Source: CAWJAP01 sp963834365
Lineage (GTDB): Bacteria; Acidobacteriota; Vicinamibacteria; Vicinamibacterales; Vicinamibacteraceae
Direction: 5' to 3'
Assembly (NCBI GenBank): GCA_963834365.1
Contig: CAWIBS010000020.1
Location: forward strand, 62,001-126,000
Length of the DNA: 64,000 nucleotides
This document shows positions 39,971 through 51,105 of the stretch, piece after piece. Position numbers and translations under genes: made by a program. The notes under the pieces are model-generated. The model made no database searches. It was not told the DNA's origin and worked only from the letters and a program-made list of their open reading frames with translations. The first letter of the stretch is position 1. Each line of letters begins with the position of its first letter.

Positions 39971-41158
39971 ATGCTGTCCGAAACTTTCATGACGACCGCT
40001 CCGCCAGAGCCAGCTGGATTCCCGCCCGGACGCCCGGAGCGCTATCTGGTGAAATCGCTCGTGCACGCGTCCGAAATTCTCCGCGCGTTCCAGCACCCGG
40101 GCGAGGCGCTCCGCCTGCGCGACGTCATGGATCGCACTGGCTTCGGCAAGGGCATGTGCTTCCGCCTGCTCTACACCCTCCGCCACTGCGGCTTCCTCGA
40201 GAAGGTCGAAGGCCAGCGCTATCGGCTGACGTCCGAGATCAGGCGGCAGCGGAAGTATCGCATCGGCTACGCCGGCCAGGGACAGGACAGCTCGTTCGCC
40301 CGGGAGGTGCACGACGGGCTTCAGCGGGCCGCCGAACGCGAGCACGTCGAGCTCGTCGTCGTGGACAACCGCTATCAACCGAAGATCGCGATCAAGAACG
40401 CGGAGCTGCTGATTCGGGAACGCGTCGATCTGGTCATCGAGTTCCAGACCGACGAAGCCGTGGCGCCGCCGATTGCCTCCCGGTACCACGAGGCGAACAT
40501 TCCGATGGTGGCGATCGACATCCCGCATCCCGGCGCCACGTATTTCGGCGCCAACAACTACGAGGCGGGGTTGATGGCCGGGCACCACCTGGCGCGATTC
40601 GCGAAGCAGCGGTGGAGCGGCCAGGTCCACGAGATCCTGCTGCTCGAGCTCGCCCGGGCGGGCTCGGTCCCCGCCTCGCGCATGCGCGGCGTGCTGGCGG
40701 GCATCCGTGAGACCGCCCACGAGACGGCGAACTGTCTCGTCGTCTCGATCGACGGCGACGGGCAGTTCAAGACCGCGCTCGAGCGGGTGCGGAAGCACCT
40801 GCGCGAGTCCAAGGCGGAGCGCATTCTCGTCGCCGCGGCGAATGATCCGAGCGCGCTCGGCGCGACGCGGGCGTTCCAGGAAGCCGGCCGGGCCGACACC
40901 TGCGCCATCGTCGGCCAGAACGCGGAACCCGATGCCCGGGCCGAGCTGCGCCAGCCGCGGACGCCGCTGATTGCGTCAGTGGGGTATTTCCCGGAGCGCT
41001 ACGGCGACGGCCTGATTCGCCTGAGCCTCGGCATCCTCGGCCGCCGGCCGGTGCCGCCCGCCGTGTTCGTCAAGCACCACATCATCACGCGCGACAACGT
41101 GGACCACTTCTATCCGAACGACACGCTGCTGGGCGTCGAGACGTACTCCGGGTACTGA
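39971..41158 (+). CDS. IclR-type HTH fused to periplasmic-binding-protein-like sensor (one-component regulator)
   Basis: The 395-residue protein starts at ATG 39971 (a second ATG lies at 39989). Residues 25-95 form an IclR-like winged helix (LVHASEILRAFQHPGEALRL, GFGKGMCFRLLYTLRHCGFL, EKVEGQRYRLT). Residues of about 110-390 form a sugar-binding type 1 periplasmic-binding fold (LQRAAEREHVELVVVDNRYQ, LLIRERVDLVIEFQTDEAVA, IPMVAIDIPHPGATYFGANN, ILVAAANDPSALGATRAFQE). There is no signal peptide or membrane helix, so it acts in the cytoplasm. It is divergent from the TonB receptor and probably controls it. Confidence 0.85.
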   Translation: MLSETFMTTAPPEPAGFPPGRPERYLVKSLVHASEILRAFQHPGEALRLRDVMDRTGFGKGMCFRLLYTLRHCGFLEKVEGQRYRLTSEIRRQRKYRIGYAGQGQDSSFAREVHDGLQRAAEREHVELVVVDNRYQPKIAIKNAELLIRERVDLVIEFQTDEAVAPPIASRYHEANIPMVAIDIPHPGATYFGANNYEAGLMAGHHLARFAKQRWSGQVHEILLLELARAGSVPASRMRGVLAGIRETAHETANCLVVSIDGDGQFKTALERVRKHLRESKAERILVAAANDPSALGATRAFQEAGRADTCAIVGQNAEPDARAELRQPRTPLIASVGYFPERYGDGLIRLSLGILGRRPVPPAVFVKHHIITRDNVDHFYPNDTLLGVETYSGY

Positions 41159-41198
41159 GGAGCGCGAGGGGCCTGCGGCGCGGAAGTCGTGGGCAGGT

Positions 41199-44100
41199 TC
41201 AGCTGTGCGCCTCGCCCGCATGGGCGAGGACGCGCCCGCGCGCGCGGGCGCGACGGCGCTGTCCCCAGAGCCGCAGGCGATCGAGATACAGGTAGACGAC
41301 CGGCGTCGTGTAGAGCGTCAGCACCTGGCTGACGACCAGCCCGCCGACGATGGCGATGCCGAGCGGCTTGCGCAGCTCGGATCCCTCACCCACGCCGAGC
41401 ATCAGCGGCAGGGCGCCGAGCAGCGCCGCGAGGGTCGTCATCAGGATGGGCCGCAGGCGCAGCAGGCACGCCTCCCGGATCGCCTGGTACGGCGTCAGAT
41501 CGCGCTCGCGCTCGAGTTGCAGCGCCACGTCGATCATCAGGATGGCGTTCTTCATGACGACGCCAATCAGGAGGAACAGCCCCAGCATCGCGATCAGGCT
41601 GAACTCGGTGTTCAGCAGCTTGAGCGCGAGGAAGCGCGCCGACACCCGCCGAGGGCAGCGTCGAGAGAATCGTCAGCGGGTGGATGTAGCTCTCGTAGAG
41701 CACGCCGAGCACGATGTAGACGATCAGCAGCGTGCCGAGGATGGCCAGCGGCTGGTTGCCCTGCGCCTGCTGGAACAGCCGCGCGCTGCCCTGCATGCGG
41801 CCCTGGATGGACGATGGCATCGCGAGCTGGGCCACGGCGCGCTCGATGGCCACCTGCGCCTGGCTCAGGCTGACGCCCGGGCCGGATCTCGAAGTCGATC
41901 GAGGTCGACGCGAACTGGCCCCAGTGGCTGATGCGATCGGGCGCGACGGTGTGCTGGTACTTGCTGAAGGCGGACAGCGGGATCCGCTGGCCTCCGGCAA
42001 TCACGCTGCACGCGGTCGAGCGCCTCGGGGCCCTGCGCGTGCTCGGGCGCGACTTCCATCACGACGCGATACTGGTTCAGCGCGTTGTAGATCGTCGAGA
42101 CCTGGCGCTGGCCGAACGCGTTGTTCAGCGCCTGCGTCACGTCCGACATCCCGACGCCGAGCTGCCGCGCCGCATCGCGATCGACGTCGAGCGTGATCTG
42201 CTGGCTGGAGACGAGCTCGTCCTCGAAGCCGGTCAGCTCCGGGCAGCTCGGCGCAGCGCCGCCTTCACCTTCGGCGCCCACGCGCGCAGCAGCGCGGTGT
42301 CGTCGGCGAGCAGCGTGTAGTCGTACTGCGTGCCGCCGCCTCCACCGCCGCCGCCGCCGCCCGCCGAACCGGATGTCCTGATCGGCGCCCAGGAACATGC
42401 GCGCGCCGGCGACGTGCGGCAGGTTGGCGCCGAATGCGCTCGGCGACCACCTGCGCCGAGACCTTGCGCTCGGCGAGCGGCTTCAGGCGGACGAACGTCT
42501 GCGCGTTGTTGATGCCGCGGCCGCCGCCGATGAACCCGGCCATGCTGTCGACCGCGGGATCGGCCAGCACCGCCTGCCGGAAGATGTCGATCTTCGGCTG
42601 CATGATCTGGAACGACAGCCCGTCGTCGCCGCGCATGAACCCGCCGAGCTGCCCGGTGTCCTGCTGCGGCAGGAAGCTCTTGGGCGCCGCGATGTAGAGC
42701 CGCACGTTCAGCGCCATCACCCCGAGCAGCAGGCACATCACCAGCGGCGCGTGCTGCAGCGCCCAGCCGAGCGTCCGGTCGTAGCCGCGCACCAGCCAGC
42801 CGAACGCCGCCTCGCTCGCGCGCTGCCACCGGCTCGGCCGCTGCTGCACCCGCAGCCAGCGCCCGCAGAGCATCGGCGTCAGCGTCAGCGACACGCCCAG
42901 CGAAATCAGGATCGCCGCGACGAGCGTGATCGAGAACTCGCGGAACAGCCGCTCGACGATGCCGCCCATGAAGAGGATCGAGACGAACACGGCGACGAGC
43001 GCGAGGTTCATCGAGAGCAGCGTGAACCCGACTTCGCGCGCGCCGACGAGCGCCGCCTCGAGCGGCGGCAGCCCGCTCTCGACGTGCCGCGAGATGTTCT
43101 CCAGCACGACGATGGCATCGTCCACGACCAGCCCGGTGGCGACGATCAGCGCCATCAGCGAGAGGTTGTTGAGCGAGAAGCCCCAGAGGTACATCACCGC
43201 AAAGCTGCCGATCAGCGCGACCGGCACGGCCGCCACGGGGATGAGCGCGGCGCGGAAGTTCGCGAGGAACAGCAGCACGACGAGGATGACGAGCCCGACC
43301 GCGATGAGCAGCGAGCGCTCGGCCTCGTGCAGCGTCGCGCGGATGCTCGGCGAGCGGTCGCTCGCGATGTCAGGTCGACGCCGGCGGGCAGGAACGCGCG
43401 CAGCGCCGGCATCTGCTCGTGGATGGCGTCGACGGTCTTGATGATGTTCGCGTCGGGCTGGCGGCTGACGATCAGCAGCACCGCCGGCTTGCGGTTGTAG
43501 AAGCCCGTGTTGAAGCGGTCCTCGACGCCGTCGTAGACCTTCGCGACGTCGGACAGCCGGACCGGCGCGCCGTTGCGGTACGTGATGATGAGCGACTCGT
43601 AGTCGCTCGCCTTCGTCAACTGGTCGCTCGCCTGGATCTGCCACGTAGCGCTCGCCGTCCTCGACCGAGCCCTTCGGGCGGAGGACGTTGGCGCCGGCGA
43701 TGGCGCGGCGCACTTCGTCGAGCGCGATGCCGTACTGGCTGAGCGCGTACGGCTCCAGCTCGACGCGCACCGCCGGCAGCGATCCGCCGCCGACGGTCAC
43801 GTCGCCGACGCCGGTGACCTGCGCGACCTTCTGCGCGAGCACGGTCGAGGCGATGTCGTAGATCTCGCTCGTCGTCCGCGTCTCGGACGTCAGCGCCAGG
43901 ATCATGATCGGCGCCTGCGACGGGTTGATCTTGCGGTAGTTCGGCATGCCGGGCAGCGCGCTCGGCAGCAGCGACCGCGACGCGTTGATGGCGGCCTGCA
44001 CCTCCCGCGCCGCGGCGTTGATGTCCTTCCCGAGGTCGAACTGGACGTTGATGCGCGTCGAGCCCTGCGAGCTCTGCGACGTGATCTCGTTCACGCCCGC

Positions 44101-44335
44101 AATCGTCCCGAGCGCGCGCTCGAGCGGCGTCGCCACGCGTCGACGCCATCGTCTCCGGGCTCGCGCCCGGCAGGCTCGCCGACACCGAGATCATCGGGAA
44201 GTCGACCTGCGGCAGCGGCGACACGGCGAGCAGCGAGAAGCTCACCGCGCCCGCCAGCACCACCGAGAGGTTCAGCAGCGTCGTCGCGACGGGGCGGTTG
44301 ATGAAGGGCGAGAGGACAGAGACGTGCATGACCAT
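41199..44335 (-). pseudogene. HAE1-family RND efflux permease, second copy (about nine frameshifts)
   Basis: The restored protein would have about 1045 residues. It begins VSVLSPFINRPVATTLLNLS, a typical RND first helix. Conserved pieces follow in order: MATPLERALGTIAGVNEITS, ITYRNGAPVRLSDVAKVYDG, FAVMYLWGFSLNNLSLMALI, GLVVDDAIVVLENISRHVES (helix 4 with the Asp-Asp proton relay), ISLGVSLTLTPMLCGRWLRV, and near the end LFLLIGVVMKNAILMIDVAL. Frame changes occur near 44145, 43640, 43370, 42450, 42370, 42235, 42010, 41880 and 41650. Its start overlaps the first permease stop, as in mdtBC-type operons. Confidence 0.85.
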
Positions 44336-47300
44336 CTACGCCGATCGCGCGTCCTTCCACCACTGAGCTGCGCCGCTGCGCCGCGACGCCAGCTGCCGGC
44401 CGAGCCGATCGAAGAACAGGTAGATGACCGGCGTCGTGAACAGCGTCAGCACCTGGCTCACGAGCAGGCCGCCGACCATGACCAGGCCGAGCGGCTGGCG
44501 CAGCTCGGCGCCCGAGCCCGAGGACAGCATCAGCGGCAGCGCGCCGAACAGCGCCGCCAGCGTCGTCATCAGAATCGGGCGGAACCGGAGGAGCGCCGCC
44601 TGGTAGATCGCATCTCGCGGCGACATGCCCTGCTCGCGCTCGGCGTCGAGCGCGAAGTCGATCATCATGATCGCGTTCTTCTTCACGATGCCGATGAGCA
44701 GGATGATGCCGATGATGGCGATCAGGCTCAATTCGGTGCCCGACGACGCAGCAGCGCCAGCAGCGCGCCGACGCCGGCCGACGGCAGCGTCGAGAGAATC
44801 GTGATCGGATGGATGTAGCTCTCGTAGAGCACGCCGAGCACGATGTACATCGTGACGATGGCCGCGAGGATCAGCAGCAGCGTGCTGTCGAGCGAGGCGC
44901 GGAACGCCTCCGCCGCGCCCTGGAAGCGCGTCTGGATGCTGGCCGGCATGCCGATCTCGCGCTGCGCCGCCTCGATTGCCCTCGACGGCCTCGCCGAGCG
45001 ACGCGCCCGGCGCGAGGTTGAACGACAGCGTCACGGCCGGGAACTGGCCGGCGTGGTTGATGACCAGCCGCGTGTGGCGCTCCTCGACGCGCGCCATGCT
45101 CGCGAGCGGCACCTGCTGGCCGTCGCGCGTGGCGACATGAATCTGTCCCAGCGCCTCCGGCCCGATCTGGTAGCGCGGCGCCGCCTCGAGCACCACGCGA
45201 TACTGGTTCGCCTGCGTGTAGATCGTCGAAATCAGCCGCTGCCCGAACGCGTCGTAGAGCGCGTCGTCGATCGCCGAGACGCTGACGCCGAGCCGGCTCG
45301 CCGCATCGCGATCGATCGTCGAGAAAGGCCTGCAGCCCGCGGTCCTGCAGGTCGCTCGCCACGTCGGCCAGCGCCGGGATCTGCTTCAGCCGATCGATCA
45401 GCTTCGGCACCCACTCGCTCAGGCGATCCGCGTCCGGATCCTCGAGGATGAACTGGAACTGCGTGCGGCTGACGCGATCCTCGATCGTCAGGTCCTGCAC
45501 GGGCTGCAGGTACAGCGTGATCCCGGCACCTTCTGCAGGCGTGTCCGCAGGCTCTCGATGACCGCGGTGGCCGTCCGGCTCGCGCTCGTCGTGCGGCTCG
45601 AGCGTGACCAGCATGCGCCCGCTGTTGAGCGTCGCGTTGGTGCCGTCGACGCCGATGAACGATGAGAGGCCCGTGACGTCCGGCTCCTGGAGGATCTCGC
45701 AGCCGCCGCCTGCTGCCGCTCGGCCATCGCCGAGAACGAGACCGACTGCGGCGCCTCGGTGATCACCTGAATCGCGCCGGTGTCCTGCACCGGGAAGAAG
45801 CCCTTGGGGACCGCCATGTACAGCGCCACGGTCAGGGCGAGCGTGCCGAGCGCCACCAGCAGCGTCAGCGGCTGATGCGCGCAGCACCCACTTGCAGCAT
45901 GTGGCCGTAGCCCGTGACAATCCCGTCGAGGAACGCCCCGCTCTTCCGGTAGAACCAGCCCTGCGACTCGCGGTGCATCTGCTTGAGCAGGCGCGCGCAC
46001 ATCATCGGCGTCAGCGTCAGCGACACGACCAGCGAGATCAGGATCGAGACGGCGAGCGTGATCGCGAACTCGCGGAACAGCCGCCCGACGACGTCCGCCA
46101 TGAACAGCAGCGGAATCAGCACGGCGACCAGCGAGATCGTGAGCGAGATCAGCGTGAACCCGATCTCCTGCGCGCCCTTGAGCGCCGCCTGCAGCGGGGT
46201 CTCCCCCGCCTCGATGTGCCGCGCGATGTTCTCCACCATCACGATCGCGTCGTCGACGACGAAGCCGGTCGCAATCGTGAGCGCCATCAGCGTGAGGTTG
46301 TTGACCGAGAAGCCCGCCAGGTACATCACGCCGAACGTGCCGATGAGCGAGAGCGGCACCACGACGCTCGGGATGATCGTCGCGGGGATGTTCCGCAGGA
46401 AGAGGAACGTGACCAGCACGACCAGGCCGACGGCGAAGATGAGCTCGTGCTGGACGTCGCGCACCGACGAGCGGATGGTCTCCGTGCGATCGCTGAGGAC
46501 CGCGACGTTGAGCGTGTTGGGCAGGCTCGCCGTGAGCTGCGGCAGCAGCCGCTGGATGCGATCGACGACGTCGATGACGTTGGCGCCGGGCTGGCGCTGC
46601 ACGTTGATGAGCACGGCGGGCAGCTCGTTCGCCCAGGCCGACAGCCGGGTGTTCTCCGCGCCGTCGACGACGTCGGCCACGTCGGCGATGCGCAGCGGCG
46701 CGCCGTCGCGCTACGCGACGATCAGCTTGCGGTAGGCCTCGGGCGACCGCAGCTGATCGTTCGCGTCCAGCATGAACGAGCGCTCGGGGCCGTCGAAGTT
46801 CCCCTTCGGCTGGTTGACGTTGGCGGCGGCGATGACGCTGCGCAGGTTCTGCAGATTCAGGCCGTGCGCCGCGAGCGCCTGCGGATTGGCCTGGATGCGG
46901 ACCGCGGGACGCTGGCCGCCGGCGATGCTCACCAGGCCGACGCCGGGCAACTGCGACAGCTTCTGCGCGACGCGCGTGTCCACGAGGTCGTGGACCTGCG
47001 GCAGCGGAACGGTCTTCGACGTGACCGCCAGCGTGAGCACCGGCGTGTCCGCCGGGTTGACCTTGTTGTAGACCGGCGGCTGCGGCAGGTCGTTGGGCAG
47101 CAGGCTGTTCGCCGCGTTCATCGCCGCCTGCACTTCCTGCTCCGCCACGTCGAGCGGCTTCTCCAGCGTGAAGCGCAGCGTGATGACCGACGCGCCGCCC
47201 GAGCTGGTCGACGACATCTGGCTCAGGCCCGGCATCTGCCCGAACTGCCGCTCGAGCGGCGCCGTGACGGCGCTCGTCATCACTTCAGGGCTCGCGCCCG

Positions 47301-47454
47301 GATAGAACGTCAGCACGCGGATCGTCGGATAGTCGACCTGCGGCAGCGCCGAGACCGGCAGCAGCCGGTACGCGAGCATCCCCGACAGCAGCAGCGCCGC
47401 CATCAGCAGCGCCGTCGCCACCGGCCGAAGGATGAACGTGCGGGAGATGTTCAT
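44336..47454 (-). pseudogene. HAE1-family RND efflux permease, first copy (nonsense codon and about six frameshifts)
   Basis: ATG 47454 overlaps the adaptor stop. MNISRTFILRPVATALLMAA begins the first helix. Further motifs are VTAPLERQFGQMPGLSQMSS, GVMYLAGFSVNNLTLMALTI, TGFVVDDAIVMVENIARHIE (proton-relay Asp pair), ISLVVSLTLTPMMCARLLKQ and IIGIILLIGIVKKNAIMMID. At 46711-46713 a TAG replaces the expected Tyr codon in frame (KLIVA-stop-RDGAPLRIADV). Frame changes lie near 45880, 45705, 45525, 45320, 44985 and 44745. The pump would pair with the adaptor; no TolC-type channel gene is visible nearby. Confidence 0.85.
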
Positions 47455-48753
47455 CGGCCCTGGCCCTGCCCGCGCGGACGGCCGCCGCGCCCCGCCGGAC
47501 CGCCCGGGCCGCCCTGCCCCGCCGGACGGGGCTGCGGCTTCGCGCCACCCTCGGGCACGATCTCGACGCGCGCGCCTTCGGTGAGCGCATCGACGCCTTC
47601 GAGCACGACCTGCGCCTGCGGCTCCAGACCGGACGTGACCGCGACCCGATCGTTCTCGGTGGGACCCGACGGCAATCCGCTGGATGCTGACGGTGCTGTC
47701 CGGCTTCACGACGTAGACGAAGGTGCCGAACGAGGCGCGCTGAATCGCCGCCGCCGGGATGACCGTCGCGTTCGGCAGCGTCTTCACGCGGAGCCGGACG
47801 TTGACGAACTGGTTCGGGAAGAGCTTCTGGTCGCCGTTGTCGAAGCTCGCGCGCAGCTTGATGGTGCCGGTCGTCGTGTCGATCTGGTTGTCGACCGTCT
47901 GCAGCGTGCCGACGGCGAGCTTCGTCGTGTCCGCCCGGTCCCACGCCTCGACCGGCAGCCGGCTGCCGGCGCGCAGCGGCTCGAGCACGGACGGCAGGTC
48001 GCTTTCGGGCACGGTGAAGATCACGGAGATCGGCGACATCTGCGTGATGACGACGATGCCGTTGGCGTCACCGCTGCGGACGAGGTTGCCCGGATCGACC
48101 TGGCGAAGCCCGAGGCGACCGCCGATGGGCGCGATGATCTTCGTGTAGGCGAGGTTCAGGCGCGCGTTGTTCACCTGGGCCTCGTTCGTCTGGAGGGCGC
48201 CGACTATCTGCCCGACGAGCGCCTCCTGACTGGTCACCTGCTGCCCGGTGATCAGCTCTTCCGCTGACAGCTTCTCGAAGCGTTCGAGGTCGGTCTTGGC
48301 GTTCTTGAGCCGCGCCTGGTTCTCGACGCGCTGGCCCTCGACCTGCGCCAGTTGCGTCTCGTACGGGCGCGCATCGATCTCGCCGAGCACCTGCCCCTCG
48401 CGCACGACGTCGCCTTCGCGGAACGACAGCCGGACGAGCTCGCCATCCAGCGCGGCTCCGGACCGTGACGGTGTTGAGCGGCGTCACCGTCCCGAGCGCC
48501 CGCAGGTGGACGTCGATGTTCTGCTTCTGCGCGGAGACCACCCGCACGGGCGTCGTCTGGTTCGGGCCGCCAAATCCTCCCCGGCCGAACGGCCCCCCCG
48601 AGGGCCACCTGTAGTGGCCGTCGTCGCGCGACCCAGCTCGAGGTACCAGATCAGCGCCGCCGCGCCGGCCAGCAAGACGAACCCCAGCAGCCACAGGCGG
48701 GCCCGGGATCGCGGAGCGTGAGCAGGAATCGATTCGGCAGGGAGTGTGTCCAT
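47451..48753 (-). CDS. RND efflux adaptor (membrane fusion protein), three frameshifts
   Basis: The start is ATG 48753 (a GTG at 48765 is possible). An N-terminal membrane anchor (LWLLGFVLLAGAAALIWYL) is followed by a Gly-rich linker. The HlyD/AcrA-type core includes RVVSAQKQNIDVHLRALGTV, QVLGEIDARPYETQLAQVEG, a coiled coil (RLKNAKTDLERFEKLSAEEL), NLAYTKIIAPIGGRLGLRQV, and a beta-barrel region ending NDRVAVTSGLEPQAQVVLEG. Frames change near 48590, 48455 and 47680. The Gly/Arg-rich tail is disordered. Its stop overlaps the permease start (ATGA). Confidence 0.88.
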
Positions 48754-49081
48754 GTCTGCGCGCACAGCCGTCCTCTGTTCTTACGACGCGGGCGGCCCGT
48801 GTTTTTCCACGGCCGGGCTCCGCGCGGCGTGCTCCATTAAACGGCTTCTCCGCTGAAGGATGGTTATCTCGATGCAAAACCCTTGTTAACGATGTAAAAG
48901 AGGAGGTGACTGTGGGGCGACTGGGCGACTCGGCGACTAGGCGGACTGGGCGACTAGTCGCGCACTCGCCGAGTCGCCCGAGTCGCCCGAGCGCCCGGCG
49001 CCTTCCCAGTCGCTCCAGTCCGCCCAGTCCCCCAATCGCCCAGTCCCCCAGTCGCCCAGTCGCCCAGTCCCCTAGTCCCCT
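48754..49081. repeat. Gap with opposed CGACTGGGCGACT / AGTCGCCCAGTCG arrays
   Basis: About 48914-48960 holds GGCGACTGGGCGACT-type words. About 48961-49080 holds their reverse complements, so the two arrays can fold into one long imperfect hairpin. The preceding 150 bases contain the adaptor promoter region but no clear hexamers; AAGAGGAGGTGAC at about 48897 looks like an orphan RBS. Confidence 0.65.
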
Positions 49082-50224
49082 TCACCCTCCCTGAACCACC
49101 GGGTTGGTCAGCGTCCCGATGCCGGCGTAGGTGCAGGACGCCAGGTCGCCGGGTTTGAGGAAGACGGGTGGCGTTCTCGCCGAGCCGACGCCGGCGGGCG
49201 TGCCGGTCGCAATCACGTCCCCGGGGCGCAGGGTGGTGATGTGCGAGGCATAGGACACCTGCTCGTAGACGTCGTGAATCATCATCGAGGTATTCGCGTC
49301 CTGCATCAGCTGGCCGTTGAGCGTGAAGGTGACCGCGAGCTGCTGCGGGTCGGCGACGAACTCGCGCGGCACGATGAACGGCCCCAGCGGGGCGAACGTG
49401 TCGTGCGACTTGGCGATGAGCCAGTCGTTGCCGTGCCGGCTGTCGCCGCGCCCGCCCCGATCGGAGACATCGTTCTCGATCGTGTATCCGAAGATGTACT
49501 CGGCGGCCCGATCGATGGCGACGCGCCGCGCGCGCTTGGCGATCACCACGCCGAGCTCGCACTCCCAGTCAATCTGCGTCCGGCCGGGCGGCAACTCGAT
49601 CGGCTCGCCAACCGCGATGACGGCCGACGGCAGCTTGACGAAGAGATAGGGGTTCCAGCGTGTGTCCCCCGGCTTGCGCTCCCAGATGCCGGGCGCACTG
49701 GCAGTGCCAGGCAGAGCGAGGCCAGGCGCTTGTGCCGTCGTCGGGCTGCCCGAAACCGCGGGTCCGGCTCCCGCCATCTCGAGCCCGTGTGCCCGGTAGT
49801 TCACCGCCACATTCAGCATCGTCGTGGGATACATGATGGGCGGAAGCGTTTTCAGCGCCTTCAGGTCGGTCGCGTAGGGGGGACGCGTGCCGCCGGCGGC
49901 CTCGACGTGGGACACGATCTGCTGGATGCGGTCCCGCAGCGCGGCGTCATAGCCGGCGATGACGGCCTTCATGTCGGACGGAAGGTCGAGCCGGGTGCCG
50001 GCAGATGGCACGGCGGCGTGAGCAGCCGCCAGGTCAATCACGAGAGTGTCGCGGAGCACGACGCCGACGAACCGCGTGCCGGCTCGATCGAACGTCCCGA
50101 GCTTGTAGGCGGTGCGGCTTCCGGAGGGCGCCGGCTGGGGCTCGAGTCCCGTGCCGCGAACCAGCGCCGGGCCCGGCGCGAGGACGCTCAGGAGGGCGAC
50201 AAGTCCGACCAGTGGCCGAATCAT
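49082..50224 (-). CDS. Exported fumarylacetoacetate hydrolase family protein
   Basis: The 380-residue protein opens with a signal peptide (MIRPLVGLVALLSVLAPGPA). It has the FAH catalytic fold: YPTTMLNVAVNYRAHGLEMA, RTQIDWECELGVVIAKRARR (metal ligand Glu pair), IFGYTIENDVSDRG, IAKSHDTFAPLGPFIVP, and PGDVIATGTPAGVG near the C-terminus. Cytosolic FAH enzymes hydrolyse acylpyruvates; a secreted member is unusual and its substrate is unknown. The adjacent upstream gene is also an exported protein of a normally cytosolic fold. Confidence 0.9.
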   Translation of the reverse strand: MIRPLVGLVALLSVLAPGPALVRGTGLEPQPAPSGSRTAYKLGTFDRAGTRFVGVVLRDTLVIDLAAAHAAVPSAGTRLDLPSDMKAVIAGYDAALRDRIQQIVSHVEAAGGTRPPYATDLKALKTLPPIMYPTTMLNVAVNYRAHGLEMAGAGPAVSGSPTTAQAPGLALPGTASAPGIWERKPGDTRWNPYLFVKLPSAVIAVGEPIELPPGRTQIDWECELGVVIAKRARRVAIDRAAEYIFGYTIENDVSDRGGRGDSRHGNDWLIAKSHDTFAPLGPFIVPREFVADPQQLAVTFTLNGQLMQDANTSMMIHDVYEQVSYASHITTLRPGDVIATGTPAGVGSARTPPVFLKPGDLASCTYAGIGTLTNPVVQGG

Positions 50225-50270
50225 CGCCCAGAGTCTACGCCTGTCGGACGTCAGCGGCTCGCGGTCCGCG

Positions 50271-51105
50271 TCACTCTCGCGCGCGGGTCGCCGTCCACGA
50301 ACCTTCCTTGCCGTCGGCGCCGGTGACGCGTCCCTCGATAGTGTCTCCCTTGACCTGACCGGCGTAGGTCGCGCCGCCCGCGACGAAGGAGATCTCGATC
50401 GCCGCGGAGCCGGACCTGCTCGAGGGGCACGCTCTGGGAGGCGGCGGCCAGCGTCCCCGTCACCACCTGGAACCGCTGCTGCAGCGTGAGCTCGCCCGCC
50501 GGCAGGCGCCACGAGCCCTCGACTCGGGCAGGCACGATCCACAGCAGGGCCGTGCACCAGCTCGTGCACTCGCCCTGGAAGCTCTCGCGCTCGTCGGGCT
50601 CCCAGTCGGGAATCGTGAAGGTGTTCACCACGATGCGGGTGCCCGGACGGAGGTCGAGGAACTTCGGGGTGAGCCGCCGGAGGTTGTCGGTGAGCAGGAA
50701 GAGCGACAGCACCGTGGCCTTCGAGATGTCGGCCTCGAACATGTCGCCCTCGACGAACGTGGCCTTGTCGGCGACGCCCTGTTCCTCGGCGTGCCGCTTC
50801 GACAGCACCACGAGATCGGGGTTGAACTCGACGCCCATCGCCCGCGCGCCGCGGCGGGCCGCCGCAATGACGTTGCGGCCGTCGCCGGACCCCAGGTCGA
50901 TCACGAAGTCGTCGGACGTCACCCGCGCCAGGTCGAGCATCTTCTCGACGAGGGCCGACGGGTTGGGCACCCAGACGACGTCCTTGCCGGGCTGACCAAC
51001 CTGGGGCTCGTAGGGAACGGCCGGTGTCTGCGCCGCCAGGCGTGCCGGACCGGCCATCACACACGCCACCAGCAACAGCGTTGATGCAGGACGCTTCAGA
51101 ACCAT
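50271..51105 (-). CDS. Class I methyltransferase-like protein with signal peptide (one frameshift)
   Basis: The start at 51105 has GGAGGG upstream. The first 25 residues (MVLKRPASTLLLVACVMAGP, then ARLAAQ) look like a signal peptide. The methyltransferase fold then shows SAM motif I in DFVIDLGSGDGRNVIAAARR, VEFNPDLVVLSKRH, FVEGDMFEADISKATVL and LRPGTRIVVNTFTIPDWEPD. After about residue 225 the frame shifts near 50415 and a short beta-rich domain (GSAAIEISFVAGGATYAGQV) ends at 50271. SAM is not expected in the periplasm, so either the leader is misjudged or the fold has another role. Confidence 0.8.

Noticed and set aside
45892..48267. Open frame of about 790 codons on the plus strand opposite the RND genes
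   Set aside because: RND motifs are unmistakable on the minus strand; the plus-strand translation is a low-complexity Arg/Asp/His mixture.
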